Positions 31,955-42,905 of a stretch of 64,000 nt of DNA are shown piece by piece (position 1 is the stretch's first letter; the number at the start of each line of letters is the position of its first letter). The notes under the pieces were generated by a model. That model saw only the letters and a list, made by a program, of their open reading frames with translations, was not told where the DNA came from and did not search any database. The DNA lies in contig OX352763.1 in assembly GCA_947095585.1 (NCBI GenBank), positions 106,061,908-106,125,907 of the forward strand, written 5' to 3'. Origin of the DNA: Nephrocerus scutellatus. Its lineage: Eukaryota; Arthropoda; Insecta; Diptera; Pipunculidae. The translations under genes were made by a program, and so were the position numbers.

Positions 31955-33190
31955 CGAATATCATCATCATCATCATCATCATGATCATCATCATCAAATT
32001 TGGATCAACAAACTCTCCGCCGGACCTGATTTTGAGCAGATGTCATCCAGTTTGGCATCCCTAAACTCTGGCCCTCCTAGTCTACGTCATCCTTCCAGGT
32101 GAGGCTTGGCTGGCCTCGCTGTCATTTTCTATAAATCCCTTCGCAAAAGACTTTGCGAGCAGGATCATCTTCTCTCATGGGAGCCAAGTGTCCTGCATAC
32201 TGGAGCCAACCGATCTAAACTCTCTTCACGATGTCGACATCGCAGTAACGCCCGTAGATCTCATCATTATACAGTCTCCGGAATCGTCTTTCCTCACATA
32301 CGGGGTCAACAATTCTCCGTAAGACTTTTCTCTCGAATGCAGCTAAGAGGCCAGAATGCTTTTTGCTAAGCACCGAAGTCTCGGATCCATATGTAAATGC
32401 TAGTACGATCATTGTCCTATACACCAGCAGCTTGAATGTTATGGTTTAAATCCTGGATTTTTAGAGTCTTGTCAGACTATAGATGGATTTGTTGGCTTTA
32501 AGCAACCGTGCTTCTGGTTCCATGCTGTTATGGGCTAATACAGTTGACCCGAGATAGTAAAAGGTTGCATTACATCAAATTCGCGCTCCAATGTTGGATC
32601 TTCTACTCGCAGACGTGGCCACCATGTACTTTGTTTTGCTCTCATTTATGTGCAAGCTTTCTGTACAGCTCTTTTGTTTCTACCAATGATGTTAATGTCG
32701 TCTGCGTAAGCCAGTATCTGAATGGATTTTTAGAGTATTGTTCTTCTCGCCGTTACATCAGAGTCTCTGGTCACTTTCTCCAACGCCAGGTTGAAGAGAA
32801 CGCAGGTCAGTCAATCCCCAAGTCGGAGCCCGTAAAAGATGTTGAATGGGCTTGATAGTGATCTGGATATTTTTACTTGGCTTATAACATTGGTGATGGC
32901 TTTTCCATCACCTGCTTAAGGGTGTAAATCTGATCAGTTGTTGATTTGCCTGGGATGAAGCCACACTGGTATGGACACAGATGGGTCCACCCTGTCTTGG
33001 AGGATAGAGGAGAAAATCTTATACGCGGTACTCAATAACTTTATAACACGATAATTGCTGCATGCTGTGATATCTCCTTTCTTATGTATGGGGCACAGGA
33101 TGCCTCTTCGCCAGTCTTCTGGCATTGCTTTTTCCTCCCATACTTGCACTATCGTATCATGAATTGCTTGGTTTATTGGCTTAACTTTTT
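31955..33190 (-). mobile_element. RTE-like LINE RT-to-3' end fragment
   Basis: 3' tail (ATC)n at 31962-31998, which is TGAT on the coding strand. Reading N to C as coordinates fall: VWEEKAMPEDWRRGILCPIH (33145-33085), SNYRVIKLLSTAYKIFSSIL (33060-33000), deletion, GLRLGD.LTCVLFNLALEKV (about 32835-32770), AYADDINIIGRN (about 32712-32675), QSTWWPRLRV (about 32640-32600), GSETSVLSKKHSGLLAAFER (32385-32325), VCEERRFRRLYNDEIYGRYC (32300-32235). Frames break several times. The YADD motif is intact at 32698-32709. Confidence 0.85.
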
Positions 33191-33640
33191 TTGGACGCGA
33201 ATTGTGGCGTGAGTCATACGCGGGATATTAGGAATGCTTTACTTCATTGGGCTTTTCTAATATCCCACATATGATTGACGTCACAATTCGCGTGTGGCGC
33301 GTGCATTGCGCGGAAAATGGGCTAATCTTTTGAATAGCCCCCCGAACTGCGTTTACTTCTTTGTGGTCCTTTTAAGCCACCTTTCACACAACATAGCTGA
33401 CATTTTGTGAGCAGCTCAGTGTTTAAGGCCGTTTGTGAAATCCCGCATGCGACGCTTTTCGGAAGTCGCGGTTGGCGCATGTGACGCGATGAATAGTGGG
33501 TTAAGTGTGAAGGAGGACCCACCTTAAAAACAAATGATATGGCGTTTATTACAAATTACTTTAATGTAAAAATAAAAGGACTGTGTGGCGTGTGGCGTGA
33601 GGCATGTCGCGTATGGCGTATGGCGTGTGTTGATGTATAA
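33190..33640 (+). repeat. Family B, CG-rich repeat copy
   Basis: CG-dense blocks 'gacgcgaattgtggcgtgag' (33194), 'ttcgcgtgtggcgcgtgc' (33287) and 'cggaagtcgcggttggcgca' (33459) alternate with 'gtggtccttttaagccacct' and 'ttgtgagcagctcagtg', matching the units at 1250-1610. It ends in GTGTGGCGT-type short repeats (33584-33631). Confidence 0.65.
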
Positions 33641-35500
33641 ATAAAAGTTTGTACCCGAAAAACGTAGTTTTTTTTAGATTTACTTGTTTTTTCTTATAAC
33701 CCTAAGCATAACTTCTGGTTCCTAGAAATGTCTTTGCAGTTTAAATCATACCAAACAATAGTCAAACTACATTTGTACTAATATGTACTTTCACGCATAA
33801 TTACGGATATGTTTCTTCCCTAAAAATTTCAAATTCTTAAAAGTTCCACTTCTAACGCGCCCCTTCGTTTTTCGGAAAGGGAGCTGGGCTTTTGTATTTT
33901 TGTTTTTAAAGCCTATATATAAAGCATCGACCATACACAGTGTCCCAACCGGTTCCTTCTTGCCATTATTCCATTTCTCATAAGAGCAATAATACTTTCT
34001 GCCTACTTGTAGGCTGAATAGGTCTTCAGAGGGCCCAAGAAGTTGAGGTAGCTGGTATCTAATTGGAGAAATGTCATTTTTATCAAATGCGTGGAGGTTC
34101 CGACACCCAGATTCTTTCAGCATTCAAACAAAATCTACCTCTCAGACATGCGGTATTGCGTTTTAGACACTCATAGAAATTATATCTTGACATTTAGTCG
34201 TCGTATACCAATTAGGAGATTGTTTTGTCATTGAAATTAAAAACAAAAGTATCACTAAACATAACTACTTTGGTGGGCGCCATGAAAATGAATATGCGTG
34301 CTCCAGGACACAAGTACTCGTACATGCATAAATGTCTCCGGCTGTAAATACGAACATAAACTTATTAACAACTGTGAATTGATGTCACAAACAAAACCGT
34401 TGTTAGCAACCGCCCGCCCGCCTTCCACCAGTTAACCCTTTTCGGTTCACGTTAATATGCCCGCGATGGCATTTGCATTTTATTGGTATCATTGCTTCAA
34501 GAAGTACTTAAATCCTTTGATATCGATGTTGTGCTGCTATGTGTGCCCCCATAACGACCACCAACGACCCGAATTTCTAATTTCAGATATCGCGCGGAAA
34601 AATTATCATAAGGCGTGCGCTGACTTGGATCTGTGGCCGTGACAAATCATCGTTCCTTCCGTCGAAGGAAAAAAATAAAATAAAATAACTTTCAACTTTT
34701 TTTGCTACCAGCCAATTGTCAGGACAACCGCGCGCCAGCTGCGCAGTAGCGGTAACAACAACAACAACAACAGTGACAACCGCAATAATTCACCGCATAA
34801 TGATGTACGGGTCCGTATGTATATCCATCTAACCGATGACAGGATATTAATTTTAATTCGTGTGCAATTATCCAAACCAAAGAGTTGGATAATGCAATAA
34901 TTTGCCCTTTTTGCTTTCGGGAGGAACTTTGGTGGCTCGGAGCGGAGCTGCTCCTTTTATTGTCACTGATGTGCGGAGCGGTGAGTGTATGGCACATGCT
35001 TTGCTACCCACCGCACCGCATCCTTGTCATTGCATGTCACTGATGTCAACTGAAATTGTTTGTCCTTTTTACTGCCTTTTCGGCTACGCCATATTGCTGA
35101 TGGCTTGGATCTATATTCGAGCAACGCTGAAAGGTGAAAGCGTGCGCGGAATGTTTGGAATCAGACAAATTGGAGGCGTTCTCGCCGGAAAACTTTCAAA
35201 TTGCTTTATGGTAATTTCGTCCTTTCTCGTCATTGCCTAATAGTTTTGTTTTCAGTTAATTTCGAGAATGTTAATAATTGACTAGAGCGCAGGACTTACT
35301 TAACTGCAAGTAGAGTCTGATATCTGTATCTGTAAATAACACAATGTACCAGCTCCTTGTTTGCTGCTGCTCAGGGAACAAGTTTAAGGCGACAACTGGC
35401 AGCACGCATACTTCTTCCAGTAACAACGAGGTAGAGAAGATTTAACGAACCTTCAACCTAATTACTAATTAATTTATAAATACCGAACAGGCTTTCTCAA
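33640..35500. other. Mostly unique sequence, one 110-codon ORF of unknown nature
   Basis: A CAA run lies at 34756-34772. A 112-codon plus-strand ORF (34902-35240) has no recognisable domain and crosses low-complexity DNA. No transposon match was seen. Confidence 0.3.
33791..34123 (-). CDS. Hypothetical ORF, 110 codons
   Basis: Starts at ATG directly after an in-frame TGA. The protein is basic, has no signal peptide or membrane segment, and contains YYCSYEKWNNGKKEPVGTLC and a lysine-rich C-terminus. I do not recognise the family. Even composition and a lack of low-complexity make it the least repeat-like ORF of this region, but there is no splice or promoter support. It could be an exon, a pseudogene piece or chance. 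Confidence 0.2.
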   Translation of the reverse strand: MLKESGCRNLHAFDKNDISPIRYQLPQLLGPSEDLFSLQVGRKYYCSYEKWNNGKKEPVGTLCMVDALYIGFKNKNTKAQLPFRKTKGRVRSGTFKNLKFLGKKHIRNYA

Positions 35501-35782
35501 GAAATGAAGACACGCTGGCTGCGTGACTTCTAGATGGTACTAGTGACAAATCATATAGTGGATGAGGCATCGACCAGTCAGAGACAAGGAGATTGACAAT
35601 GGAACTCACTGGAATTTGTTGAGAAAAGCCGGCGTCTTCAACCGACTTAAAAGAAGCACTATTAAAGGAGCTCTCTATACCCTGGAGCAGTTATGTCGAA
35701 ATATTCGCTTTTAGTGCGCCCTGGTAACAGGTTGATTAGCACTTTAAGCCAAAAAAAAATGATGATGATGATGATGATGAAA
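35500..35782 (+). mobile_element. Possible LINE 3' end with (ATG)n tail
   Basis: Broken frames suggest a C-terminal LINE region (TRWLRDF, NEALSTSQ-like, SLLVRPGNR), followed by an A-run and 'atgatgatgatgatgatgat' (35760-35780). A simple-repeat tail after coding-like DNA is the only strong cue. The family is unknown. Confidence 0.4.
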
Positions 35783-36030
35783 GTTAGTCTCTAGAATGGT
35801 AACCGTATGAACGGATGCGAGCAAGAACTTCTGGAAAGTCGAAGTCGTCGTCGAACGTAAGTATGTAGGTGAGTGATCACGTTTATGTTTTAGCCGCAAG
35901 AAATCCAAGCGCTTACAGAGAACATATCCCGTAGTTTGTAGTTTCTTCTCCTCCAGATAGCACATTGTTACAGGTTCGGTTTATCGGGATTATATCTCAA
36001 GCACTAATCATGCTCTTGGGAAAGCCCACT

Positions 36031-36892
36031 AAAGGAAAAGGAAAAGGAAAGGAAAAGGAAAAGGAAAAGGAAAAGGAAAAGGAAAAGGAAAAGGAAAAGG
36101 AAAAGGAAAAGGAAAAGGAAAAGGAAAAGGAAAAGGAAAAGGAAAAGGAAAAGGAAAAGGAAAAGGAAAAGGAAAAGGAAAAGGAAAAGGAAAAGGAAAA
36201 GGAAAAGGAAAAGGAAAAGGAAAAGGAAAAGGAAAAGGAAAAGGAAAAGGAAAAGGAAAAGGAAAAGGAAAAGGAAAAGGAAAAGGAAAAGGAAAAGGAA
36301 AAGGAAATGAAAATGGAAATGGAAATGGAAAAGGAAAAGGAAAAGAAAAAGGAAAAGGAAAAGGAAAAGGAAAAGGAAAAGGAAAAGGAAAAGGAAAAGG
36401 AAAAGGAAAAGGAAAAGGAAAAGGAAAAGGAAAAGGAAAAGGAAAAGGAAAAGGAAAAGGAAAAGGAAAAGGAAAAGGAAAAGGAAAAGGAAAAGGAAAA
36501 GGAAAAGGAAAAGGAAAAGGAAAAGGAAAAGGAAAAGGAATTGGAAATGGAAAAGGAAAAGGAAAAGGAAAAGGAAAAGGAAAAGGAAAAGGAAAAGGAA
36601 AAGGAAAAGGAATTGGAAATGGAAAAGGAAAAGGAAAAGGAAAAGGAAAAGGAAAAGGAAAAGGAAAAGGAAAAGGAAAAGGAAAAGGAAAAGGAAAAGG
36701 AAAAGGAAAAGGAAAAGGAAAAGGAAAAGGAAAAGGAAAAGGAAAAGGAAAAGGAAAAGGAAAAGGAAATGGAAATGGAAAAGGAAAAGGAAAAGGAAAA
36801 GGAAAAGGAAAAGGAAAAGGAATAGGAAAAGGAAAAGGTAAAGGAAAAGGAAAAGGTAAAGGAAAAGGTAAAGGAAAAGGAAAAGGAAAAGG
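36031..36892 (+). repeat. AAAAGG hexanucleotide array, ~143 units
   Basis: 862 bp of (GGAAAA)n, almost pure. Interruptions are clustered: 'ggaaatgaaaatggaaatgg' (36304-36330), two 'ggaattggaaatgg' blocks (36537-36551 and 36608-36621), 'ggaaatggaaatgg' (about 36766-36780), and GGTAAA variants at the 3' end (36836-36871). The hexamer keeps a Lys-Glu frame open for 286 codons, which is an artefact of the repeat. Confidence 0.95.
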
Positions 36893-37019
36893 ATACGAGT
36901 TGTTTGATACTAAGCTAATTTTGCGAAATTATGAGTCCCGTGTCATAATATGACGAATTCGTTTTCGTTTTAATAATCGAAAGAGACTGCTAAACAAAAT
37001 GCTGGAAAATTTATGAAAA

Positions 37020-38465
37020 CATAGAATAGGTTAAGTTGGCTTGAGGTGGCAGCTATCGCTTACTTAGACCATTAGCGGTAATTTGTGTTACCACATGGAT
37101 CTTACAACTTTTCATTTTTCAGAGCAACCCTTCCGAGCTCTTTATGAATCGAGGTATGTCTCGCACTTTGCCGTTTTCCAGATCTGAGAGGTTATTTATT
37201 AACCGCTTACCTAAGTATTTGTGACTTCTGTATACTGATGCCGGACTAAGAAGACGTTCTAATGTTCTACTCCTTTTCCTGATCGTACATGCAGCTTCAT
37301 TGTATTCGGCACCAATCCTTCTCACGTATTTTGCGGAAAGACAGTGTCCTGTCAATATCCACACAACCGTTCTTAGGTCATGTAGGAAGATTAGCGTAGT
37401 TGAGCGTTTCAAGTCCAGATTTGGACCTGACACCTTGATCTATTACAAGTATCTGTGTACTCCACCTTGCATTTGATACAGCTTCTCCCTTTTTCCGAAG
37501 TATATGTTGAAGCGTCGCAATAGGCCTTCCCAACTCTACCTTTTCCGGTAGCAGTTGGAGAGTCATACAATGCCTAGCTAATTCGTCCGCTTTGCAAGTC
37601 CTCTCCACATCCCAGTGGACCGGTACCACAATGATCTTTATGTCGAATTGCTCATCCATCGTGTTAAGAAAGGACTGACACCTCAACGTCACCCTTGAAA
37701 AGATAATTTTCTTTAAAGATACTACAACTAGTTCATAAACTCCTCAATCGCTATCACCTCCGCCTGGTATACTCTGTAGTGGTCAGGAAGTCGGACGGAG
37801 ATGCTTACTTTCATCCTGTCACAGAAGACTACTACTCCTACTTTGCCATTTAGCTTAGAGTCATCCGTGAAAAACTATGCTGTTTTCGTGTCAGCATTCT
37901 AAGGAGGGCATTGTTTTCCGGAAATTCTTATCGATGCATAACACTGTTGTCATGTGGTAGAGAGTCATCAGTTCTTGCTTTAGCGATTTATTTATAGTGG
38001 ATACCTTTAGAATACCTGATTCAAGCTAAAAGTCGCGTGGCCATATTTGCCGCTTTCTGTTAGCCAAATATATCTATTGGAGCATTACCTCCTCCTTTTG
38101 GTGTTGATCTTAGCATCCCGCTTATAAGCATACAGCCGCTCTTTGCACCTTCTCCATTATGTATTAATTTGTAACTTTTTCCAGAGCTCTCACCCCGTAC
38201 ATTAGTATTGGTCTCACTAAAGCTGTGTAAAACCAGTAGTGTACCAGCTCTGGTTTCAAACCCCATTTTTTACCGATGGCATTCTTACATGAGTACAGAG
38301 CCATTTTCGGTTTATTTACTCGTTGTATGATATTAGTTTTCCAGCTCAGTTTTCTGTCCAAGATCGTGTCAAGAAATCTTCCTTTATCAGCAAAAACTAA
38401 GCAGGTACCATTTAGTGTTGGTGGGTTAATCGTTGGAATTTTATATTTCCTGGTGAAAATATAAG
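37020..38465 (-). mobile_element. I-like LINE RT C-terminus to 3' end, decayed
   Basis: Minus strand: TRKYKIPTINPPTLNGTCLV (38455-38395), RFLDTILDRKLSWKTNI (38375-38325), YTALVRPILMYGVRALEK (38225-38170), then broken RNase H (37860-37560), then DLRTVVWILTGHCLSAKYVR (37380-37320), ending GKVRDIPRFIKSSEGLL (37175-37120). This thumb, RNase H and GHC order fits I-like LINEs. The RNase H catalytic residues cannot be traced in one frame. Confidence 0.8.
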
Positions 38466-38533
38466 ATTTGGAAAAAAATATATGTATAGAAGCCCTATAC
38501 CAAAATATGGCGGTATCAATATAAATAACCTTA

Positions 38534-39493
38534 GGGGAGACCGGGGATAGTTGGCCCCAGGGGCAAGTAGACTCCCCGCCAATAACTTCAAAACAAAACA
38601 ATTTCTTTCATGTTAGGTCTTGTTGTTACATTGAGCACAGCTACCTGCTTAGTCTCTCATTGTCTTTCGTCAGAGTCAGACGTCGTTCGAGATTTATTGC
38701 GAAAAAAACAGATTTTTGCCTTCGTGAGTAATTTTTTTGTTTTCTTTTCGTTTTCTTTTTTCGCAGCGGTTTTTGTGTTTAAGTCAAATTTTTTTTAGGA
38801 TATAGAGCGAGTGCATATTCGTGATCATCACAGCTGGTAGCTTTTTGTTGTTTTTATTTCCTACTACCGAAAAAAAAATCATTGTTTGCAGACAGACCGA
38901 TCGGGGTAAGTTGACTTTTTTTTCGGGGTAAGTTGACTCTAGGAAAATGAGAACATATGTTAGGAAAACCTCAAGAGGCGCAACCGAACAAACTGTTTTG
39001 GAGCGTGAATGCCAGCTTATACTTGGAAAAGAAAAAAGTATACGATCTGTTGCTCACGACCATGGGATTCCTTACAAAACCATGCAAAGATATGTTAAAA
39101 AATTTAAGCAGAAAAAGTTAGAACATCCTTCCACCCCTATTGCTGAGCTCTCTTGAAACTCTTTATTTTTAGTTTTTGTTTCAAATAAAATTGATTTTTT
39201 ATTCTATTTTTTATAGTTTTATTATCAAAAAGGTAAAAATAAGAATAGAGTCAACTGACCCCATACCCTTAGCCAACTTACCCCGGTTCTGGGGTTAATT
39301 GACTCATTTGAGGTCGTTGTGTAAAATAAAGAAAATAGGGTCTTAAAATTAGCTAATTTTAGAAGACATATTTTTTTTATAAAGCGAAAAAGATGTTTTA
39401 TAAAAACGCATTTGATTCGTTTTGATATCTTTCTTAGTTTTTTTTAAAAAAAACAGATAAGCAAATTTTTAGTCTACTATCCCCGGTCTCCCC
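38534..39493 (+). mobile_element. Pogo-like non-autonomous DNA transposon, 960 bp
   Basis: Terminal inverted repeats GGGGAGACCGGGGATAGT at both ends (38534-38551 and, inverted, 39476-39493), flanked by TA on each side (38532-38533 and 39494-39495), the pogo/Tc1 target. Subterminal copies of a GGGGTAAGTTGACT-like motif occur at 38560, 38901 and 38926 and, inverted, near 39246-39310, as expected for transposase-binding sites. It encodes only an HTH ORF, so it is probably mobilised in trans or is a deletion derivative. It lies beside the I-like LINE at 37020-38465, without interrupting a readable frame. Confidence 0.88.
38947..39156 (+). CDS. Pogo/Tigger-type N-terminal HTH ORF
   Basis: 69 codons. 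Residues 4-55 read YVRKTSRGATEQTVLERECQ, then KSIRSVAHDHGIPYKTMQRY, resembling the Psq/CENP-B-type helix-turn-helix at the start of pogo-like transposases (R.T.RG.., then S.R.A...GIP..T..R). It would bind element ends. The ORF stops after ELS with no DDE domain. Conservation of the HTH alone may reflect deletion or a kept DNA-binding role. Confidence 0.7.
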   Translation: MRTYVRKTSRGATEQTVLERECQLILGKEKSIRSVAHDHGIPYKTMQRYVKKFKQKKLEHPSTPIAELS

Positions 39494-39649
39494 TACTCAG
39501 CTTGTTAATGAGCCTACATTTTACTTTAAATGCAGCATGTAAGCTTCGCGATTCCTTTAGTATGTATTCTGAAAATTCATAAAAACATGATATTAATAAA
39601 AAAAAATTGGTATGGCCTCTGCATTGATCACTTTTAGAACATGAAAAAA

Positions 39650-40170
39650 TTCTGCTCAAGAAACCTTTCAAGACCTCCCAAAGACACCACCAAATCACCC
39701 CTCAAGACCGCTCGCAAGATCCACCTTAAAACCCCCTCAAGACCAACCTCAATATTCCTCAAGTCTCACTTAAGACCCCTTGAAAACACGTAAAGATCTG
39801 CTAAACTCCATCTTAAGGTCCCACAAGACCACCTCAAGACCTCCCTCAAGATCCGCCCTAAACTCCCATGACTTCCTCAATATCCCACCGAGATCCTACT
39901 CAAAACCCTCCTCTAAACTCTATCGCGATATATTTAAGTATCACTTACAGACCTCAGCAAGACTCCCACGATCTCCATGACCTCCAAAATCCCACGACCC
40001 CCATAACCCCTATCAAAACCACATCAAGACCCCAATAAACCTTCCTCAAGGCTTTATTTAAAACACCTTCAAGACCTTGTTAAGACTCCCTCACTATTCG
40101 CATCAAACCCCTACTCTTTTCCCCAAAACCCTCTCCAAGATTACTCCTACCCAAGACATCTAAAGACTAC
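39650..40170 (+). repeat. CTCAAGACC-rich degenerate minisatellite
   Basis: The motif 'cctcaagacc' and close variants recur about every 15-30 bp (for example near 39697, 39736, 39831, 39950, 40047). Purine/pyrimidine bias is strong (C, A and T over G). No coding meaning is seen. Confidence 0.65.
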
Positions 40171-40174
40171 CAAA

Positions 40175-42000
40175 GATTGATGCGTTTTCCCTCTAGCTGT
40201 TTCTTGCTGTCCTCTTTCCGCAGGACATTTTTGACACGTTCTGCACCAGTTCTTAACATCTCTGCGGCAATTGACCCAAAAGAATCGATTCCTTACTTCA
40301 TCTGGTATCTTGCTAATGCCCAAATGTTATCATGATGTCCCACTATGTAATTCTTGCAGGACTAATCTGTGACTGCCATTGAGCCCGGTAACTTTTTATT
40401 GTAGGACTTGCTGATAAAATCTCACGCCACTGCGGTCTTCCTTTTTGCGCCATCCTCCATCCATTGAAACATTGGAGCAATTGATACATCTTGTTCTTCC
40501 CTTAGCTGCTCCCTTCTCAAATAACATTTCATCTGCTGGACCGTGATTCGTGAAACAACTGAGCATTTCTGGTTTTCCGGTGTTCTACTGTATTTGTACT
40601 CTGGGACACAACACTTCCTGAATGACCAACCATTGAAATTGCCGGTAATTCTGAGCTTTAATCTATATTACGCCACCTTACGACTTTCTTCCTCAAACCA
40701 AGTGATATCTGGTGCGCCACCATAATATAATCTTCCAGAAGGCCAACAATAAACCGATGTCGAAACCGTAATCCTCCAAAATCGACTGCAAGGAAACGTT
40801 CACCCTTAATTGTTGCAGTTTCTTCTATAGCTGTCCTCAACTTGTAGTGATGCACTATCTTTACTTTCTATCCAGTCACCATTTCAGGACTAACGATTGA
40901 TCTGGAAGCTCATGTATTCTAAATAAAAACTCAAGGTCTTTTCTCTAATACGCCACTAAAACCAGAATGTTGTTGAATCTCTTCCAAGATTGTACTGCAG
41001 ATTGTGACCTGGGATATCCCCTTATTTTCTTAAGTCTTTGCAATGCTGTACAAGTGCTGGTGATCCATCTTATTCAAATGTTGTGCATCTATCCGCTGTA
41101 ATCTCTTCAGATTATTGACACCATTCACAGGTTGTCTTATCATGTTTCCAGTGCTTAGTTTCTTGCAATACCGAATGAAATGTCCAGGTTTCTGATATCT
41201 AAAACATCTTAATGAAGAATCAAATCTGCTATTTCCGTCGTTTTGAAGGCGACCAGTGGTTGATTTTTCGATTTCCTTTCCAATCTACGTTTAGTTGTGC
41301 GATGTCCCCAGTTTCCGCGTTGCGCAGCCTATCAAAATCCGAAGAAACACTGGCTTTAATTGCTTCATACTCCAAAGCCGATGCCAATACTTGATTCATC
41401 GTTTTTCATCTCGCTGTTGTCCCCAAATTAACCTTTCATTCGTTGTTTCGAACAGGATTAACAAACTGCTAGTCCGTCTACTATATCTGCTGGAACACCG
41501 CAATACGCTCGTCGCGCCAGCTTCATTATTTCCCTTCCTAAATCTTGAAGACTTTCTCCTTAATGTTGTCTCTCATTAAGCAGCTGTATTTTGCATAACT
41601 CTTAGATGTGATAGTGTCCGAACCGCAAATCCAACTCTTTAAGGATTCTTTCGGAACTAATCTCTGCATCTGGAATCATTGGTAGCACTTCTGCTGCCTT
41701 ACCTCGCGCAGTGTTAGTATTAGAGCATTAATTCATCCGTTAAAACAAACCGCAGTTCGAAACTAAATTTTAAAGTTTTCAAATTCAGTATCACCAACAA
41801 ATGTAGGAGGTTTTAAAATGTCTTTCTGGATCCTGGAAGATTCTGAAATAAGTCTAAAAGTGATATCGCTCATCAGTTCTATTTGTTCATCCAACTTGTC
41901 TAATTCTTCTTCGATCCAGAGCTCTTCATTTAGCTCTTATCGATTTGAAAAATCCCAATTCTCATCACACCAATTGTTACGAAATTTAGGCTTTCGAGTT
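40175..42000 (-). mobile_element. Gypsy-type LTR element: gag, protease and integrase zinc finger, RT deleted
   Basis: Minus strand, N to C as coordinates fall, in broken frames. Gag: WIEEELDKLDEQI (about 41920-41880), PPTFVGDTEFENFKI (41815-41770). Zinc knuckle: CFRYQKPGHFIRYC (about 41210-41170). Protease-like: FGGLRFRHRFIVG (40780-40740), without a visible DTG. After a jump, integrase HHCC: HLGISKIPDEVRNRFFWVNC then VKNWCRTCQKCPAERG (about 40330-40220). RT and RNase H are missing between about 40650 and 40440. No LTRs were recognised and no envelope ORF is seen. It is inactive. Confidence 0.75.
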
Positions 42001-42204
42001 CATAAAGAATTTTGCAAATATAACACAACACAAGTTTAATAATTAACAACTAATAACTTTAATTAAGTTAGTAGCATAGATAATAGAATTCGGATCCTTA
42101 GATAAATCGCAATGTACCGGGTAACTGACATGAAGTGTTAACAACTTCAGACTGTCATTGCTGTCAAACCAGTGATGACAGAGCGCTCAAATTTACACTA
42201 ATGA

Positions 42205-42372
<168 letters not shown>

Positions 42373-42425
42373 ATTTCTGTGCGCAAAAGAGTTAAAAACA
42401 AAGTAATAAAGAAAAGCTCGAACGG

Positions 42426-42905
42426 ATGCAGCACATATTGAAAGATCATCTGGGACTAAAGGCCTTGAAATTCCATAAACGCATGGTCTCATTGACGCTC
42501 AAAAAAAAAGTAAGAGTGGAAAGAGCAAAGGAGTTGTTACGCTTGCACGAAAGTGGCGATTTGCCACTCATCTCCGATGAGTCACCGTTCGTTATTGAGC
42601 AATATGTGAACAAGCAAAATGACCGGATGTACTTGCCCGGCCGTTCTACTGAAAATTTGGACCAACGGATTGCCACTCGAAACCAACCGCCGCCAAGTGT
42701 GATGGTTTGGGCCGCCGTAACGGCCGATAGCCGTTCACTGCTCGTTTTTTTGGACCGTGGCATCAAGACAAATGCTCAAATTTATCGGGATCATGTGTTG
42801 GAGGGAGCGTTGAAGCCTTGGGCACAAAACAATTTCGGCGGCAGAGCTTGGACATTTCAACAGGACTCAGCGCCGAGTCATAAAGCGCGCGTCAATCAAG
42901 ATTGA
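42426..42905 (+). pseudogene. Tc1/mariner transposase, central DDE part
   Basis: 159 codons: MQHILKDHLGLKALKF, LPLISDESPFVIEQYVNKQN (the usual IFTDE/IFSDE is ISDE here, so the first catalytic D is present at about codon 51), NDRMYLPGRS, PPSVMVWAAV, LLVFLDRGIKTNAQIYRDHV, WTFQQDSAPSHKA (second catalytic D). The third catalytic region is found in another frame downstream (WPPNSPDANPLD, about 42935-42990). It would cut and join transposon ends, but it lacks the DNA-binding N-terminus and is frameshifted. Confidence 0.85.

Larger units (their letters stand above)
29825..31960 (+). mobile_element. CR1/jockey-like LINE, split by an I-like LINE
   Basis: The left piece (29825-30480) reads ESMAVTKS/KAWLSQKVLNQIRRQKFYSY (about 29862-29930), matching the linker LKPWMTNNLL of 15890-21238, then near 30410-30475 frames giving AEVIHRKGN and NYRPISL. 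After the minus-strand insertion it resumes at about 31545 with F.KLLNS and frames giving EEQFRFRSVKSTEDVILKLC (31605-31665) and YISKAFDRVNHYDH (31735-31775, RT motif A). Beyond about 31800 it decays. The order on both sides of the insert is continuous. Confidence 0.75.

Noticed and set aside
34902..35240. 112-codon ORF with a hydrophobic segment
   Set aside because: It contains a possible membrane-like stretch, but no family is recognisable, no neighbouring exon supports it, and composition suggests chance.
35965..36825. 286-codon Lys-Glu repeat protein
   Set aside because: The frame is kept open by the AAAAGG hexanucleotide repeat (multiple of three, no stop). It is a microsatellite translation, not a gene.
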